DNA from: Nostoc sp. B(2019)
GTDB taxonomy: Bacteria; Cyanobacteriota; Cyanobacteriia; Cyanobacteriales; Nostocaceae
Length of the DNA stretch: 64,000 nt
Assembly (NCBI RefSeq): GCF_010091925.1
Contig: NZ_WVID01000008.1
Span: 124,001 to 188,000, forward strand
Direction of reading: 5' to 3'
Shown here: positions 9,527-18,263 of the stretch, piece after piece
Position numbering within the stretch: position 1 is the first letter of the stretch
How the letters are laid out: every line of letters starts with the position of its first letter
Position numbers and translations under genes: made by a program
The notes under the pieces: model-generated
The model's database searches: none
What the model saw: the letters and a program-made list of their open reading frames with translations, nothing else
Told to the model about the DNA's origin: nothing

Positions 9527-9579
9527 TATTAGTAAGGGCTTTAGTCCTTTTTTGAGAACTGAAGTTCTCACTATAAACC
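9527..9579. repeat. Dispersed hairpin repeat, AGTAAGG-TTTAGTCCTT type
   Basis: The sequence contains AGTAAGGGCTTTAGTCCTT followed by GAGAACTGAAGTTCTCAC, two small palindromes in series. Related copies occur at 21465, 28829 and 35380. The 280 bp between 9418 and 9698 otherwise hold only AT-rich sequence with no coding signal. Confidence 0.65.
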
Positions 9580-9698
9580 TTTAATTCTTTACCCTGTTCT
9601 ACTTAAATATTTTTTGCAAAAATTTATTCTCAATATTCAAATTATCAAATTTATTAAACCCATATTGAATCAGCTTCATGAGAAATTCGGAGAACATT

Positions 9699-10319
9699 AT
9701 GTTGAAAGCATCTGACATTATGACTAAAGATGTTGCTACGATTCGCAGTTCAGCAACGGTGGCTGAAGCAGTCAAACTCTTAAGAGCAAGGGACTGGAAA
9801 GCGCTGGTTGTAGATCGTCGCCACGAACAGGATGCCTACGGCATGATTACCGAAAAGGATATTGTGTATAAAGTGATTGCTTATGATAAAGATCCCTGTA
9901 AGGTGCGTGTTTATGAAGTGATGACCAAGCCTTGTATCGTTGTCAATCCTGACCTTGGCTTAGAATATGTGGCACGATTATTTGCCGACCATAATTTGCA
10001 GAGAGCGCCTGTTATTCAGGGCGAACTACTAGGTATCATCTCCCTGGCTGACATTCTAGCTAATAGTAACTTTCTTGAGCAACCCCATACTATCTTACTA
10101 GAACAACAACTTCAGGATGAAATTCAAAAAGCTCGTGCCGTTTGCGCTCAAAAAGGCATCCGTTCAGAAGAATGTGCTGCTGCTTGGGATGTAATCGAGG
10201 AATTACAAGCCGAGATAGCACATCAACGAGCAGAGAAAGTTGTGAAAACAGCCTTGGAAGAATACTGCGAGGAGTATCCAGAAGCAAAGGAAATTTATGA
10301 CACTTGGTGTAGTGGGTAG
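9699..10319 (+). CDS. CBS-domain pair fused to CP12
   Basis: Residues 1-125 are two CBS domains (MLKASDIMTKDVATIRSSAT and YEVMTKPCIVVNPDLGLEYV), which bind adenylates. The C-terminal 75 residues are a CP12 domain with EECAAAWDVIEEL and an LEEYCEEYPEA tail. Classic CP12 bridges GAPDH and phosphoribulokinase under oxidising conditions; the fusion is known from cyanobacteria and could link energy charge and redox state to hydrogenase or Calvin-cycle enzymes. The N-terminal Cys pair is kept. In the C-terminal pair the usual second Cys (nine residues after the first) is Ile here, and a Cys occurs five residues later. ATG 9699 is preferred to 9678 because GGAGA lies six bases upstream. Confidence 0.85.
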   Translation: MLKASDIMTKDVATIRSSATVAEAVKLLRARDWKALVVDRRHEQDAYGMITEKDIVYKVIAYDKDPCKVRVYEVMTKPCIVVNPDLGLEYVARLFADHNLQRAPVIQGELLGIISLADILANSNFLEQPHTILLEQQLQDEIQKARAVCAQKGIRSEECAAAWDVIEELQAEIAHQRAEKVVKTALEEYCEEYPEAKEIYDTWCSG

Positions 10320-10344
10320 AGACGTTGCATTGCAACGTCTCTAC
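10316..10344. repeat. Perfect 14-bp-arm palindrome, GTAGAGACGTTGCA type
   Basis: GTAGAGACGTTGCA and its exact reverse complement flank a single T. The repeat starts at the stop codon of CBS-CP12, so it may have inserted there. Elements of this sequence are common in filamentous cyanobacteria. It could act as a transcript-end hairpin, although no T-run follows. Confidence 0.75.
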
Positions 10345-10393
10345 GTGCTGTATTGCGCTTAAATAGGGAGCAATTGCGGAGAAAGATACAAAT

Positions 10394-10762
10394 ATGACGC
10401 AAGATTTAAAAGATTCAAAAGAGCCAAGAATTTCATCTGAAAAATTGGCAAATTTACAATTAGTAGATGGGCAAATTGGCGAAATATCTTTAATTAATGG
10501 AACGCTATCTGTTCATTTTCAGACTGATGATGCAAAAGATATGACGCTTGTATTTACAGATGTAGCTGGAGTTGAGATGTTCAATATCCAGAATGCTGAA
10601 CTGAGTAAATGGACAGTTAGCTTAAACGATCCTTTCATCGAACGAGCTAGGAAACTTTCAGAAAAGCATACTGAAGGGCTTGTGTGCTATGCCTTTTGGT
10701 CGCCTTGGCTAAAAGAACCACTGATGCGTGTTTTAGCTAGTGATTTTGAGATCAAAACCTAA
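10394..10762 (+). CDS. Hypothetical protein upstream of hoxH
   Basis: A 122-residue soluble protein with no signal peptide or membrane segment. It looks like a mixed alpha/beta fold with polar N-terminus, VDGQIGEISLINGTLSVHF and a terminal CYAFWSPWLKEPLMRVLAS. GGAG lies about 10 bases before the ATG. It ends 42 bp before hoxH on the same strand and is probably in the same transcript. I do not recognise the family; position suggests an accessory or regulatory partner, which is only inference. Confidence 0.65.
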   Translation: MTQDLKDSKEPRISSEKLANLQLVDGQIGEISLINGTLSVHFQTDDAKDMTLVFTDVAGVEMFNIQNAELSKWTVSLNDPFIERARKLSEKHTEGLVCYAFWSPWLKEPLMRVLASDFEIKT

Positions 10763-10804
10763 TATTACTTTGATTTAAACCTATCTCAGCTAGGCAGAAA
10801 AATC

Positions 10805-12256
10805 ATGATCAAAAAAGTAATTATCGACCCAGTTACAAGGATTGAAGGACACGCCAAAATTAGTATTTATCTGGATGATGCAGGACAAGTGAGCGATGCT
10901 CGTTTTCATGTCACAGAATTTCGTGGTTTTGAGAAGTTTTGTGAGGGTCGCCCTCTTTGGGAAATGCCAGGAATTACGGCGCGAATTTGTGGAATTTGTC
11001 CGGTGAGCCATTTGTTAGCTTCTGCTAAAGCAGGCGATCGCATCCTCGCTGTGACAATTCCTTCATCTGCTGAAAAACTGCGTCGTTTGATGAATTTGGG
11101 ACAAATTATCCAATCCCATGCTCTGAGTTTCTTCCACCTCAGCGCCCCAGATTTATTATTAGGAATGGATAGCGACCCCCAAAAACGTAATGTGTTTGGC
11201 TTAATTGCAGCAGAACCCGAATTAGCGCGTGGCGGAATCCGCTTGCGTCAATTTGGACAAGAGATTATTGAACAATTAGGAGGGCGCAAGATACACCCAT
11301 CATGGGCGGTTCCTGGTGGTGTCCGCGAACCTTTATCGATAGAAGGACGCACCCATATTCAGAACCGCATCCTGGAAGTACGTACTACAGTATTAGATGC
11401 GCTTGGTAGATTTAAACGCTTACTCAAGGATTATGAAAAAGAAGCGCAAACCTTCGGGAATTTTACTAGCTTATTTATGGGGTTAGTCACTCCTGACGGT
11501 TTGTGGGAAAACTATGACGGACATATTCGTTTTGTAGATAGCGCTGGGAATATCATTGCTGATAAACTCGATCCAACTCATTATCAAGAATTTATTGGTG
11601 AAGCAGTTCAACCAGATTCATATTTAAAATCTCCCTACTATCGTCCTTTGGGTTATCCTGACCAGAGCGATCATTGCCGTTTAGATAGTGGTATTTATCG
11701 GGTAGGGCCGCTAGCACGTTTGAATATTTGTAGTCACATTGGTACGCCTTTAGCTGATGTGGAATTGCGAGAATTTAGAGACAGAGGTAAAGGCACTGTT
11801 ACCTCATCATTTTTCTATCATTACGCTCGGTTAATTGAAATTCTGGCTTGCATTGAGCGCATAGAAATTATGATAAATGACCCAGATTTAATGTCTACAA
11901 AATTGCGTGCTGATGCTGGTATTAATCAATTAGAAGGAGTGGGTGTAAGTGAAGCACCACGCGGTACATTATTCCATCATTATCAAGTTGATGAAAATGG
12001 GTTACTTCAGAAAGTAAATTTAGTAATTGCTACAGGACAGAATAATTTGGCAATGAATCGCACAGTAGCTCAAATTGCTCGACATTTTATTCACGGTTCA
12101 GAAATTCCTGAAGGAATGTTAAACCGTGTTGAGGCGGGAATCAGAGCTTTTGACCCTTGTTTGAGTTGTTCAACTCATGCAGCAGGACAAATGCCTTTGC
12201 ATATTCAATTAGTTGGGACTGATGGAAATGTTGTAAATGAAATTTGGCGAGATTAG
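10805..12256 (+). CDS. hoxH: NiFe hydrogenase large subunit HoxH
   Basis: HoxH carries the NiFe active site. Both ligand motifs are intact: [10 protein letters not shown] (C62, C65) and DPCLSCSTH (C452, C455, H458). After H458 there is a 25-residue C-terminal extension, the peptide removed by the protease HoxW once nickel is inserted. Length 483 residues is normal. It is the fourth hox structural gene on this strand. hoxW does not follow directly but lies 24 kb away; a short hoxW relic lies 520 bp downstream. Confidence 0.97.
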   Translation: MIKKVIIDPVTRIEGHAKISIYLDDAGQVSDARFHVTEFRGFEKFCEGRPLWEMPGITARICGICPVSHLLASAKAGDRILAVTIPSSAEKLRRLMNLGQIIQSHALSFFHLSAPDLLLGMDSDPQKRNVFGLIAAEPELARGGIRLRQFGQEIIEQLGGRKIHPSWAVPGGVREPLSIEGRTHIQNRILEVRTTVLDALGRFKRLLKDYEKEAQTFGNFTSLFMGLVTPDGLWENYDGHIRFVDSAGNIIADKLDPTHYQEFIGEAVQPDSYLKSPYYRPLGYPDQSDHCRLDSGIYRVGPLARLNICSHIGTPLADVELREFRDRGKGTVTSSFFYHYARLIEILACIERIEIMINDPDLMSTKLRADAGINQLEGVGVSEAPRGTLFHHYQVDENGLLQKVNLVIATGQNNLAMNRTVAQIARHFIHGSEIPEGMLNRVEAGIRAFDPCLSCSTHAAGQMPLHIQLVGTDGNVVNEIWRD

Positions 12257-12308
12257 GAAACATCAGCAAGATTATCTGCTCAATCGAGGGATTGTGTAGG
12301 TCGTGCTT

Positions 12309-12698
12309 CTACCCCTCTTTAATCTGCAATCCCACTTGCGCTGGATCAAAATCTTGGGGAAAATGAGTGTTGCGATCGCAATCTGCTTTTTCTAGTTTCG
12401 CTCCCTTGAGATCAGCTTGACGAAGATCGGCTGAAAACAACAAAGCCCCCCGAAGATCAGCATCTTGCAAATTAGCTTGACTGAGATTTGCAAAGCTGAG
12501 GTCACAGCCTCTAAGATTAGCACCATTTAGATTAGCTTCACTCAAGTCAGCGTAGCTGAAGTCAGATCCTTTGAGATCAACACCTTGCAAATCGGCATTA
12601 CCCAAGTTCGCACCACTAAAATTGCGTTTCCCCTCTGCATATCTCTCTACGAGAGTCACGGCAGTATTAATGATCTGTTGAGAATTTGTTTCAGACAT
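12309..12698 (-). CDS. Pentapeptide-repeat protein
   Basis: A 129-residue protein whose central part is a run of A(D/N)LXX pentapeptides (ANLGNADLQGVDLKGSDF and on), expected to fold as a right-handed quadrilateral beta-helix. AAGGCGG precedes the start ATG at 12698. It runs convergent to hoxH, 52 bp apart. Such proteins are numerous in cyanobacteria and mostly of unknown function; no toxin or enzyme domain is attached. Confidence 0.85.
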   Translation of the reverse strand: MSETNSQQIINTAVTLVERYAEGKRNFSGANLGNADLQGVDLKGSDFSYADLSEANLNGANLRGCDLSFANLSQANLQDADLRGALLFSADLRQADLKGAKLEKADCDRNTHFPQDFDPAQVGLQIKEG

Positions 12699-12775
12699 AG
12701 AACCGCCTTACAGCTTGTCTCATGATTATTGTATTAAAGGGAAGTTAGAAAGGGAAGGTTTTAAAAGCTCAAATG

Positions 12776-12828
12776 CCAGGAGTGAAGTTTGAATTAGGCG
12801 CTGATCACCAATTGCCGAAACTGGAGTA
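12776..12828 (+). pseudogene. hoxW: hoxW 3'-end relic downstream of hoxH
   Basis: These ~53 bases align with the 3' part of the intact hoxW (37015-37071): CCAGGAGTGAA, TTTGAATTAGGC and ATCACCAATTGCCGAAACTG are shared, with one 4-base deletion and a few changes. The rest of the gene is gone. The relic has the hoxH orientation, indicating that hoxW once lay right after hoxH or that a copy was left there. Confidence 0.7.
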
Positions 12829-12968
12829 GCATACTGTTTTGTAACCATGTAGCCGTTTGCATGACTCATCAGTCCAGCTACAGGTAAGTTAAGCAGTTGG
12901 ACAGTACTGCTTTGTACTACAGCAATGCCTCCTTTGGCGTCAATCACCGCATTCACCCTATCTAGCAA
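12829..12968 (-). pseudogene. Adenine deaminase C-terminal fragment
   Basis: The minus strand encodes about 45 residues (LDRVNAVIDAKGGIAVVQSS, then LPVAGLMSHANGY) resembling the late part of adenine deaminase, which typically has a GGG-AVV segment and LPLPIAGLMS. The frame then runs antisense through the hoxW relic, so the apparent 80-residue frame is a chimera of two relics. No start, catalytic domain or metal ligands remain. Confidence 0.5.
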
Positions 12969-13098
12969 TATTCAATGAATACTTCCATTATCCTCTTAAT
13001 ATAACCAGATTTCAGTTATTTTTCTTTTGTTTACTAATGCTTATTTACTAATAAATCATATAGGATTACTATTTGATTTTTGAACGAAATTAGGTATT

Positions 13099-13177
13099 GT
13101 AGGGTGTGTTAGAACGGAGTTCGTAACGCACCATTATCGAGGTTTTGGTGCGTTACGCTGTCGCTAACACACCCTAC
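13099..13177. repeat. MITE-like inverted repeat, GTAGGGTGTGTTA ends
   Basis: A 79-bp element with perfect 13-bp terminal inverted repeats (GTAGGGTGTGTTA / TAACACACCCTAC) and inner complementary GTAACGCACC / GGTGCGTTAC arms. Related copies occur at 18515 and 26457. No transposase gene is linked. Confidence 0.75.
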
Positions 13178-13439
13178 TTAAACAATTTAATAAATAAAAT
13201 TTTCATGATAACCATTTTGTTGTGTGGCAGATTTATGATAGTTATTAGCGACTTAAATTTAGTGCTTTTTTAGATAAGCTGGCAAAGATTAGTAATGTAT
13301 ATGCCATAATGTCACGAGCTAGGGGTATATAAACTTATTGTTATACTTCAACACTTAAGTGCGGAAGGTATCAGTGTTGGCTACGAAAAAATACAATACT
13401 ACTAGCTCGAACCGATCGATGAATGATCGCGTTAAAACT

Positions 13440-13490
13440 CCTGCTATATCTGGAATCCAATATTTGGGTCTGGATTTAATCTATAGCAGG
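13440..13490. promoter_or_regulatory. Two-stem hairpin before the GH2 gene
   Basis: Outer arms CCTGCTATA (13440) and TATAGCAGG (ends 13490), inner arms AATCCA (13454) and TGGATT (ends 13476). It lies 20 bp before the Shine-Dalgarno GGGAGG. It could be a 5'-UTR control structure or a small repeat; no terminator T-run is present. Confidence 0.4.
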
Positions 13491-13523
13491 GGTTGATTGA
13501 GTTATGGATAGGGAGGAAATTTG

Positions 13524-15380
13524 ATGAAATTGTTAGATTTGGAGAATCTTGAGGTTAAATTAGCCTCTAAAACTGACAGTAATTTTGTAGACTTAACAGC
13601 AGCACACCCCCGACCATTGTTAAAGCGCTCACACTGGCAAACTTTAAATGGGTTGTGGAAATTCGCATTTGATGACCAGGGAAAATGCGTTGAACCTAGC
13701 GATTTTACCGAATGGCCTGATCATATAGAAGTTCCTTATGCGCCCGAATCTACCAAAAGTGGGATTAGCGATCGCGGTTTTCATCCAAACTGCTGGTACG
13801 AGCGGGAATTTGAAACGCCACCAGGGGACGGCAGATTACTGTTACATTTTGGCGCTGTGGACTATCGCGCTCGTGTGTGGGTAAACGATAAATATATAGC
13901 CGAGCATGAAGGCGGACACACCTCTTTCAGTCTCGATATTACCCATGCCTTAAATGACAGTGGTACAACCAAGGTAACAGTGTGGGCACAAGACGATCCG
14001 CACGACCTCGCTAAACCTCGTGGTAAACAAGATTGGCACTTGAAACCCCATAGTATTTGGTATCCTCGCACGAGTGGTATTTGGCAGACAGTCTGGCTGG
14101 AGCGCGTAGGTGAGACTTATATCGGTCATCTTCGTTGGATTCCCGACTGCGAACGGTGGGAAATTGGGTTTGAAGCTGGGCTGGCTGGTAATTTACCTAC
14201 TTCGGGTGTACAAATTAAAGTAAAACTGAGCGTTGACGGTCGGGTGTTAGCAAGCGATAGTTATGAAGTATTCAACGGGGAAATTAGCCGCCGCATTGTT
14301 CTGAGCGATCCGGGTATTGACGACTGCCGTAATGAATTACTGTGGAGTCCAGAAAAGCCCACACTTATAAATGCTGAAATTCAGCTATGGGATAAAGATC
14401 GTCTTTTAGATGAAGTACAATCTTATACAGCAATGCGAACCGTCAGCATTCAGCGCGATCGCTTTATGCTCAACGGTCGCCCCTACTATCTGCGGCTAGT
14501 TCTTGACCAAGGGTATTGGCCTGATACCTTAATGACTCCACCCAGTGACGAAGCATTACGACGTGATGTAGAACTCGTTAAAGCTATGGGTTTTAACGGA
14601 GTACGCAAACACCAAAAAATTGAAGACCCCCGCTTTTTATATTGGGCAGACGTTTTAGGGTTGTTAGTATGGGAAGAGATGCCCAGTGCTTACCGCTTCA
14701 CACCGAAAGCCGTGGAACGGATGACCCGTGAATGGACAGAAATTATCAAGCGAGATGTTAGCCATCCATGTATTGTGGCGTGGGTGCCGTTTAATGAATC
14801 CTGGGGTGTGCCAAATTTGGTTGAGACGGCAGCTCATCGTAACTACGTGTTAGCAATGTATCATCTAACTAAAACTCTCGATCCGACTCGTCCAGTAATT
14901 GGTAACGATGGTTGGGAAAGTACAGATACCGACATCCTCGCTATTCACGACTATGAACGCCAGCCTGAACGATTAGCCCATCGCTACAGACCGGATATTC
15001 AGATATCAGATTTATTTGAGCGTAGCCGTCCTGGGGGACGCATTCTCACCCTCGATAACTATCCTCATCAGGGACAACCAGTGATGTTGACCGAGTTTGG
15101 TGGCATCGCCTATGCCCCTCTTGATCAACCTAATGCCGAGCAAGCTTGGGGATATGAAAACTGCTCGAATATCTCCGAATTACAAATGAAATACGCTGCT
15201 CTGCTGGAAACCGTTAATAACATTGAGCTATTTAGTGGATTCTGTTACACACAATTAACGGATACCTTTCAAGAAGCTAACGGTTTATTGTATGGCGATC
15301 GCACGCCGAAATTTCCCATTGAGGCAATCCGCGCTGCAACTCTCTCAGGACAAGGTTTATGTACTCCCACAAGCTGTTAA
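13524..15380 (+). CDS. Glycoside hydrolase family 2 (beta-galactosidase/glucuronidase-like)
   Basis: A 618-residue GH2 enzyme with a sugar-binding jelly-roll (to about residue 190), an immunoglobulin-like domain (about 200-300) and a TIM barrel. The acid/base Glu is in VPFNESWG and the nucleophile Glu in LTEFGG. No signal peptide is visible, so it likely acts in the cytoplasm on an imported oligosaccharide. Substrate cannot be fixed from sequence; the overlap with galT and the nearby galK suggest a beta-galactoside. GGGAGG precedes ATG 13524 (the TTG at 13521 is less likely). Its 3' end overlaps the galT start by 22 bp, implying translational coupling. Confidence 0.88.
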   Translation: MKLLDLENLEVKLASKTDSNFVDLTAAHPRPLLKRSHWQTLNGLWKFAFDDQGKCVEPSDFTEWPDHIEVPYAPESTKSGISDRGFHPNCWYEREFETPPGDGRLLLHFGAVDYRARVWVNDKYIAEHEGGHTSFSLDITHALNDSGTTKVTVWAQDDPHDLAKPRGKQDWHLKPHSIWYPRTSGIWQTVWLERVGETYIGHLRWIPDCERWEIGFEAGLAGNLPTSGVQIKVKLSVDGRVLASDSYEVFNGEISRRIVLSDPGIDDCRNELLWSPEKPTLINAEIQLWDKDRLLDEVQSYTAMRTVSIQRDRFMLNGRPYYLRLVLDQGYWPDTLMTPPSDEALRRDVELVKAMGFNGVRKHQKIEDPRFLYWADVLGLLVWEEMPSAYRFTPKAVERMTREWTEIIKRDVSHPCIVAWVPFNESWGVPNLVETAAHRNYVLAMYHLTKTLDPTRPVIGNDGWESTDTDILAIHDYERQPERLAHRYRPDIQISDLFERSRPGGRILTLDNYPHQGQPVMLTEFGGIAYAPLDQPNAEQAWGYENCSNISELQMKYAALLETVNNIELFSGFCYTQLTDTFQEANGLLYGDRTPKFPIEAIRAATLSGQGLCTPTSC

Positions 15381-16459
15381 AGCCCGACGGACGCAAACTA
15401 AAGTTATACAGTCGCTACCCAATTACTAGTCAGTTAGAAGCCCCTAGCCCTAGTAACGAGCCAGTGCAAGCTAATCCCCACCTGCGCTGGCACCCCTTGC
15501 GGGGCGAATGGGTAGCTTATGCTAGTCACCGTCAAGGGCGGACATTCATGCCGCCCCCAGAATATAACCCCCTTGCACCTACCAGCAACCCTGAGTTCCC
15601 AACGGAACTACCCCAAGGTAAGTATGACGTGGCAGTGTTCGATAACCGCTTTCCCTCAATGAGTCCGACAGCCAACAATCCACCTGATACTATCGTGGAA
15701 ACGTTACCAGCTAATGGAGCTTGTGAAGTAGTAGTTTTTACTCAAGATGCCAGCGCCTCCTTGAGTTCCTTAGAGTTGGAACATCTTGATTTGCTATTGG
15801 AAGTGTGGGGCGATCGCACCCGCGAACTAGGAGAAAATCCCCAAATTCAGTATGTCTTGCCCTTTGAAAATAAGGGTGTAGAGGTAGGTGTAACATTGCA
15901 CCATCCCCACGGGCAAATTTACGCTTATCCTTTTATACCGCCCGTTCCGGCGCGGATGCTGTCAATGCAGCAGGAGTATTATGAAAAACATCAGCGGGGT
16001 TTACTGCAAGACTTGATTGAGAACGAGATTGCAGACAATCAACGGATTATTTATCAAGATGAGTATGCGATCGCATTTGTCCCAGTCTGCGCTCGTTACC
16101 CCTATGAAGTTTGGATTGCACCAAAACAGCCAGTTAGCACTTTTATAGAACTTACCCCGGAACAACGTTGGGGACTTGCCAAAGCGTTAAAAACTGTCAC
16201 TCTCAAGTATGATGGTTTGTGGAATCGCCCGTTTCCTTACTTGATGGCTTGGTTCCAAGCACCAACTGACGGTTTAGCCCATTCAGAGGCGCATTTACAC
16301 GCCGAGTTTTTTCCACCATATCGGACAAGCGAAAGGCTGAAATATCTGGCGGGAACTGAACTTGCAGCAGGGATGTTTGCCAATGATGCTTTACCAGAGG
16401 AGAAAGCGAAAGAACTACAAGCTGTGGTGGTAAATATTGAAGAACCAATTTCTGTGTGA
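15359..16459 (+). CDS. galT: Galactose-1-phosphate uridylyltransferase
   Basis: GalT exchanges UMP between UDP-glucose and galactose-1-phosphate (Leloir pathway). The active-site motif is present in VTLHHPHGQIYAYP (HPHGQ), preceded by VFDNRFPSM and followed by the C-terminal HLHAEFFPPYR. The 366-residue length fits the family. The start ATG lies inside the last codons of the GH2 gene, a tight overlap typical of coupled expression. A probable terminator follows at 16549. galK lies 2.7 kb further on, after broken genes. Confidence 0.92.
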   Translation: MYSHKLLKPDGRKLKLYSRYPITSQLEAPSPSNEPVQANPHLRWHPLRGEWVAYASHRQGRTFMPPPEYNPLAPTSNPEFPTELPQGKYDVAVFDNRFPSMSPTANNPPDTIVETLPANGACEVVVFTQDASASLSSLELEHLDLLLEVWGDRTRELGENPQIQYVLPFENKGVEVGVTLHHPHGQIYAYPFIPPVPARMLSMQQEYYEKHQRGLLQDLIENEIADNQRIIYQDEYAIAFVPVCARYPYEVWIAPKQPVSTFIELTPEQRWGLAKALKTVTLKYDGLWNRPFPYLMAWFQAPTDGLAHSEAHLHAEFFPPYRTSERLKYLAGTELAAGMFANDALPEEKAKELQAVVVNIEEPISV

Positions 16460-16487
16460 CAGGGTTTGAAACTGTAAGTTAATTCTT

Positions 16488-16514
16488 GACAACCCTAGGG
16501 ATTTATGGGTTGTC
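16488..16514. repeat. Small hairpin after galT
   Basis: GACAACCC (16488) pairs with GGGTTGTC (ends 16514) over an 11-base loop. No T-run follows. It lies 29 bp after the galT stop codon. Confidence 0.4.
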
Positions 16515-16548
16515 CATCTCTTGAATTAGTGCATCAACAAACTGTCTT

Positions 16549-16578
16549 AACCGTTCCTTCTAATTGGGGACGGTTTTT
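16549..16578 (+). terminator. Probable Rho-independent terminator after galT
   Basis: AACCGTTCC pairs with GGGACGGTT (one G-T wobble) and is followed directly by TTTAACTTTTA. It would end the GH2-galT transcript. The remainder of 16460-16823 is AT-rich with no coding signal. Confidence 0.6.
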
Positions 16579-16823
16579 AACTTTTATTATCAATATTGTT
16601 TGTTTACGTATTTTTGCTAAAATACATTATTTTTAAGTAATTTTTAAATACTTAAAAGATACTGAATTAAAACCCGTACAAAGCTAGTAGCATTTGCCCA
16701 CAAACGTCTACTACTCCTTTAATTAGGTTTATGTGAGAGAGCTTTCGAGTATTTGTACGACTGACATAAATTTACTAATAAGCTATAAAGTATGGTTGTA
16801 TAAAATAATCATTGTATTGACTT

Positions 16824-17929
16824 ATGCGCCTCGAATCCATCTTTATCAGATTTTACAAATCATTTAATGTTGACTATATGAGGCAGCATAACTCTAAGGT
16901 TCAAAAGAAACCTTGGGAGATTATTAAGGCTGATGACACTGAAATGTGGTATCCCTATATCCAAGTACCAATAGATCCTAAAATTACAGCCGTTGTAGGC
17001 GCAAATGAATCAGGCAAATCTCACCTACTAAGTGCAATTGAAAAAGCAATCAAAGGGTCTGATTATAAAGATGAACCAATTGGTTCAAGGGATTTTTGCC
17101 GCTATTCGGAACGTTTCCTTGTGACCTCTGATAAGAATCGATTGCCAGAGTTTGGTACAGAATGGTCTCAAGTATCCCCAATAGAATGTAAGCGAATTAA
17201 ATCACTCTCTGAAATTCCTCAAAGCCGTTCTTTTGACAGATTTTTCCTGTTCAGGCTAAGTGGTAATTCACTCACTATTTATCTTCCTGAAGGTGAAGGT
17301 AAGTATTCTTCTCATCAAGTCAACCCTCAAAAAATAGATGAGTTTAGTGCCATATTGCCAGGGACTCGCAGATTAAAGAGTAACATTGCGCTTCCTGCTA
17401 GTATACCAATTCAAAAGCTTGTTCAAAAGCTAAAGGGAAAAGCTAGTTATACAAGATATGAGATTCTTTCAGTTACTCAACGAAAGAGAATTCGTGGATT
17501 AATGGACGAATTCTATAAAAAATCTGGAAGATTCAGCCAAGCTAGAACACTAAATACTGCTAGTGATTCAGGGTCAGATGAAGTTATAAATGAAATTATC
17601 AGTATCTTGTCAAATCCCGATAGCAATTTAAGTGAAGATGAACTAAGAATTATGAGCAATTCAAGCGCGATGTACAGCGCCTTAAAGATGTAGGCAAGAT
17701 TGAAAGTGAGGAAAAACAAAAACAGGAGCATGATGAGTTTGGCAATGCCAAGAATAGTTTAGCCAGTCCTGTGATTGAAGATCCTGCCACAGTTAGTTCA
17801 TTTTTAACCGAGGAAGTTGAGATCGAGGATAATTCCTCCACAATAAACTTAAAAGCGGTAAGCAGTGATAAAAACGATAGAAAGCCCAAAATCATTAAAA
17901 GCGAAAATCAAGATGGCTCCAAATCTTAA
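16824..17929 (+). pseudogene. AAA-type ATPase gene broken by a frameshift
   Basis: The first frame (289 codons, ending at 17693) begins MRLESIFIRFYKSFN and has a Walker A motif, VVGANESGKSHLLSAIE, of the type found in OLD/SMC-like ATPases. Its last 13 residues look like out-of-frame sequence. From about 17648 a second frame reads NYEQFKRDVQRLKDVGK and continues as charged, coiled-coil-like sequence to TAA at 17927-17929. Restoring one A near 17646-17650 joins the two (EDELR-NYEQFKR). Even joined, no Walker B or signature motif is present, so the protein is probably also internally deleted. Such ATPases often belong to defence or repair systems, but no partner gene is seen. Confidence 0.6.
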
Positions 17930-18263
17930 AAGTAGTTCATCTTTGATTATGCGCCAGCAGCCCAACAACTCTGGTGCAGTGGACTGAAGAAAGTCACCTA
18001 TGGTGTTGAAAGGTTGCTAGGGACCTTTCAACAGACTTATTAAACCGATTTGCTTAAAAACTTTGGGTTTAAAGACTGCTTCTCGCGTGGAATCATCATG
18101 TTAACGTGAGTCTCCAAGGAAGGCGCACCTGCGGGAAATCTATATAACTCCAGACTAGATTTTGATAGTTCTGCTATAAGCCTTTTGATAGTGTATTTCT
18201 CCAAACAAAAGAGTTTAGGCTGGGGGTGTTTAGGTTTAGTTATAAAGATGAGAGGTAATAGTT
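17930..18263. other. Non-coding stretch with hairpin
   Basis: No convincing gene. It holds a perfect 10-bp stem, GTTGAAAGGT (18004) with ACCTTTCAAC (ends 18032), lacking a T-run. A short open frame encodes FDYAPAAQQLW and could be a gene remnant, but it is too short to assign. Ribosome-site-like GAGAGG lies at the end, for the next small gene. Confidence 0.5.

Larger units (their letters stand above)
12969..13523. other. Intergenic region before the GH2 gene
   Basis: No coding frame was seen. It contains a dispersed inverted repeat (13099-13177), a 10-bp palindrome CACTTAAGTG at 13352-13361 shortly after a TATATAAA stretch, and a structured hairpin (13440-13490) just before the GH2 ribosome site. 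The last two are candidate control sites for the sugar genes. Confidence 0.5.

Noticed and set aside
12726-12968. An 80-residue minus-strand frame as a real gene
   Set aside because: Its second half is the antisense of the hoxW relic and its first half is an adenine-deaminase fragment; it is a chimera of relics.
13367-13383. NtcA-type GTA-N8-TAC site before the GH2 gene
   Set aside because: The GTA and TAC are 11 bases apart instead of 8.
16824-17929. AAA ATPase as part of a phage-defence system
   Set aside because: It is frameshifted, lacks Walker B, and no nuclease, reverse transcriptase or toxin partner lies beside it.
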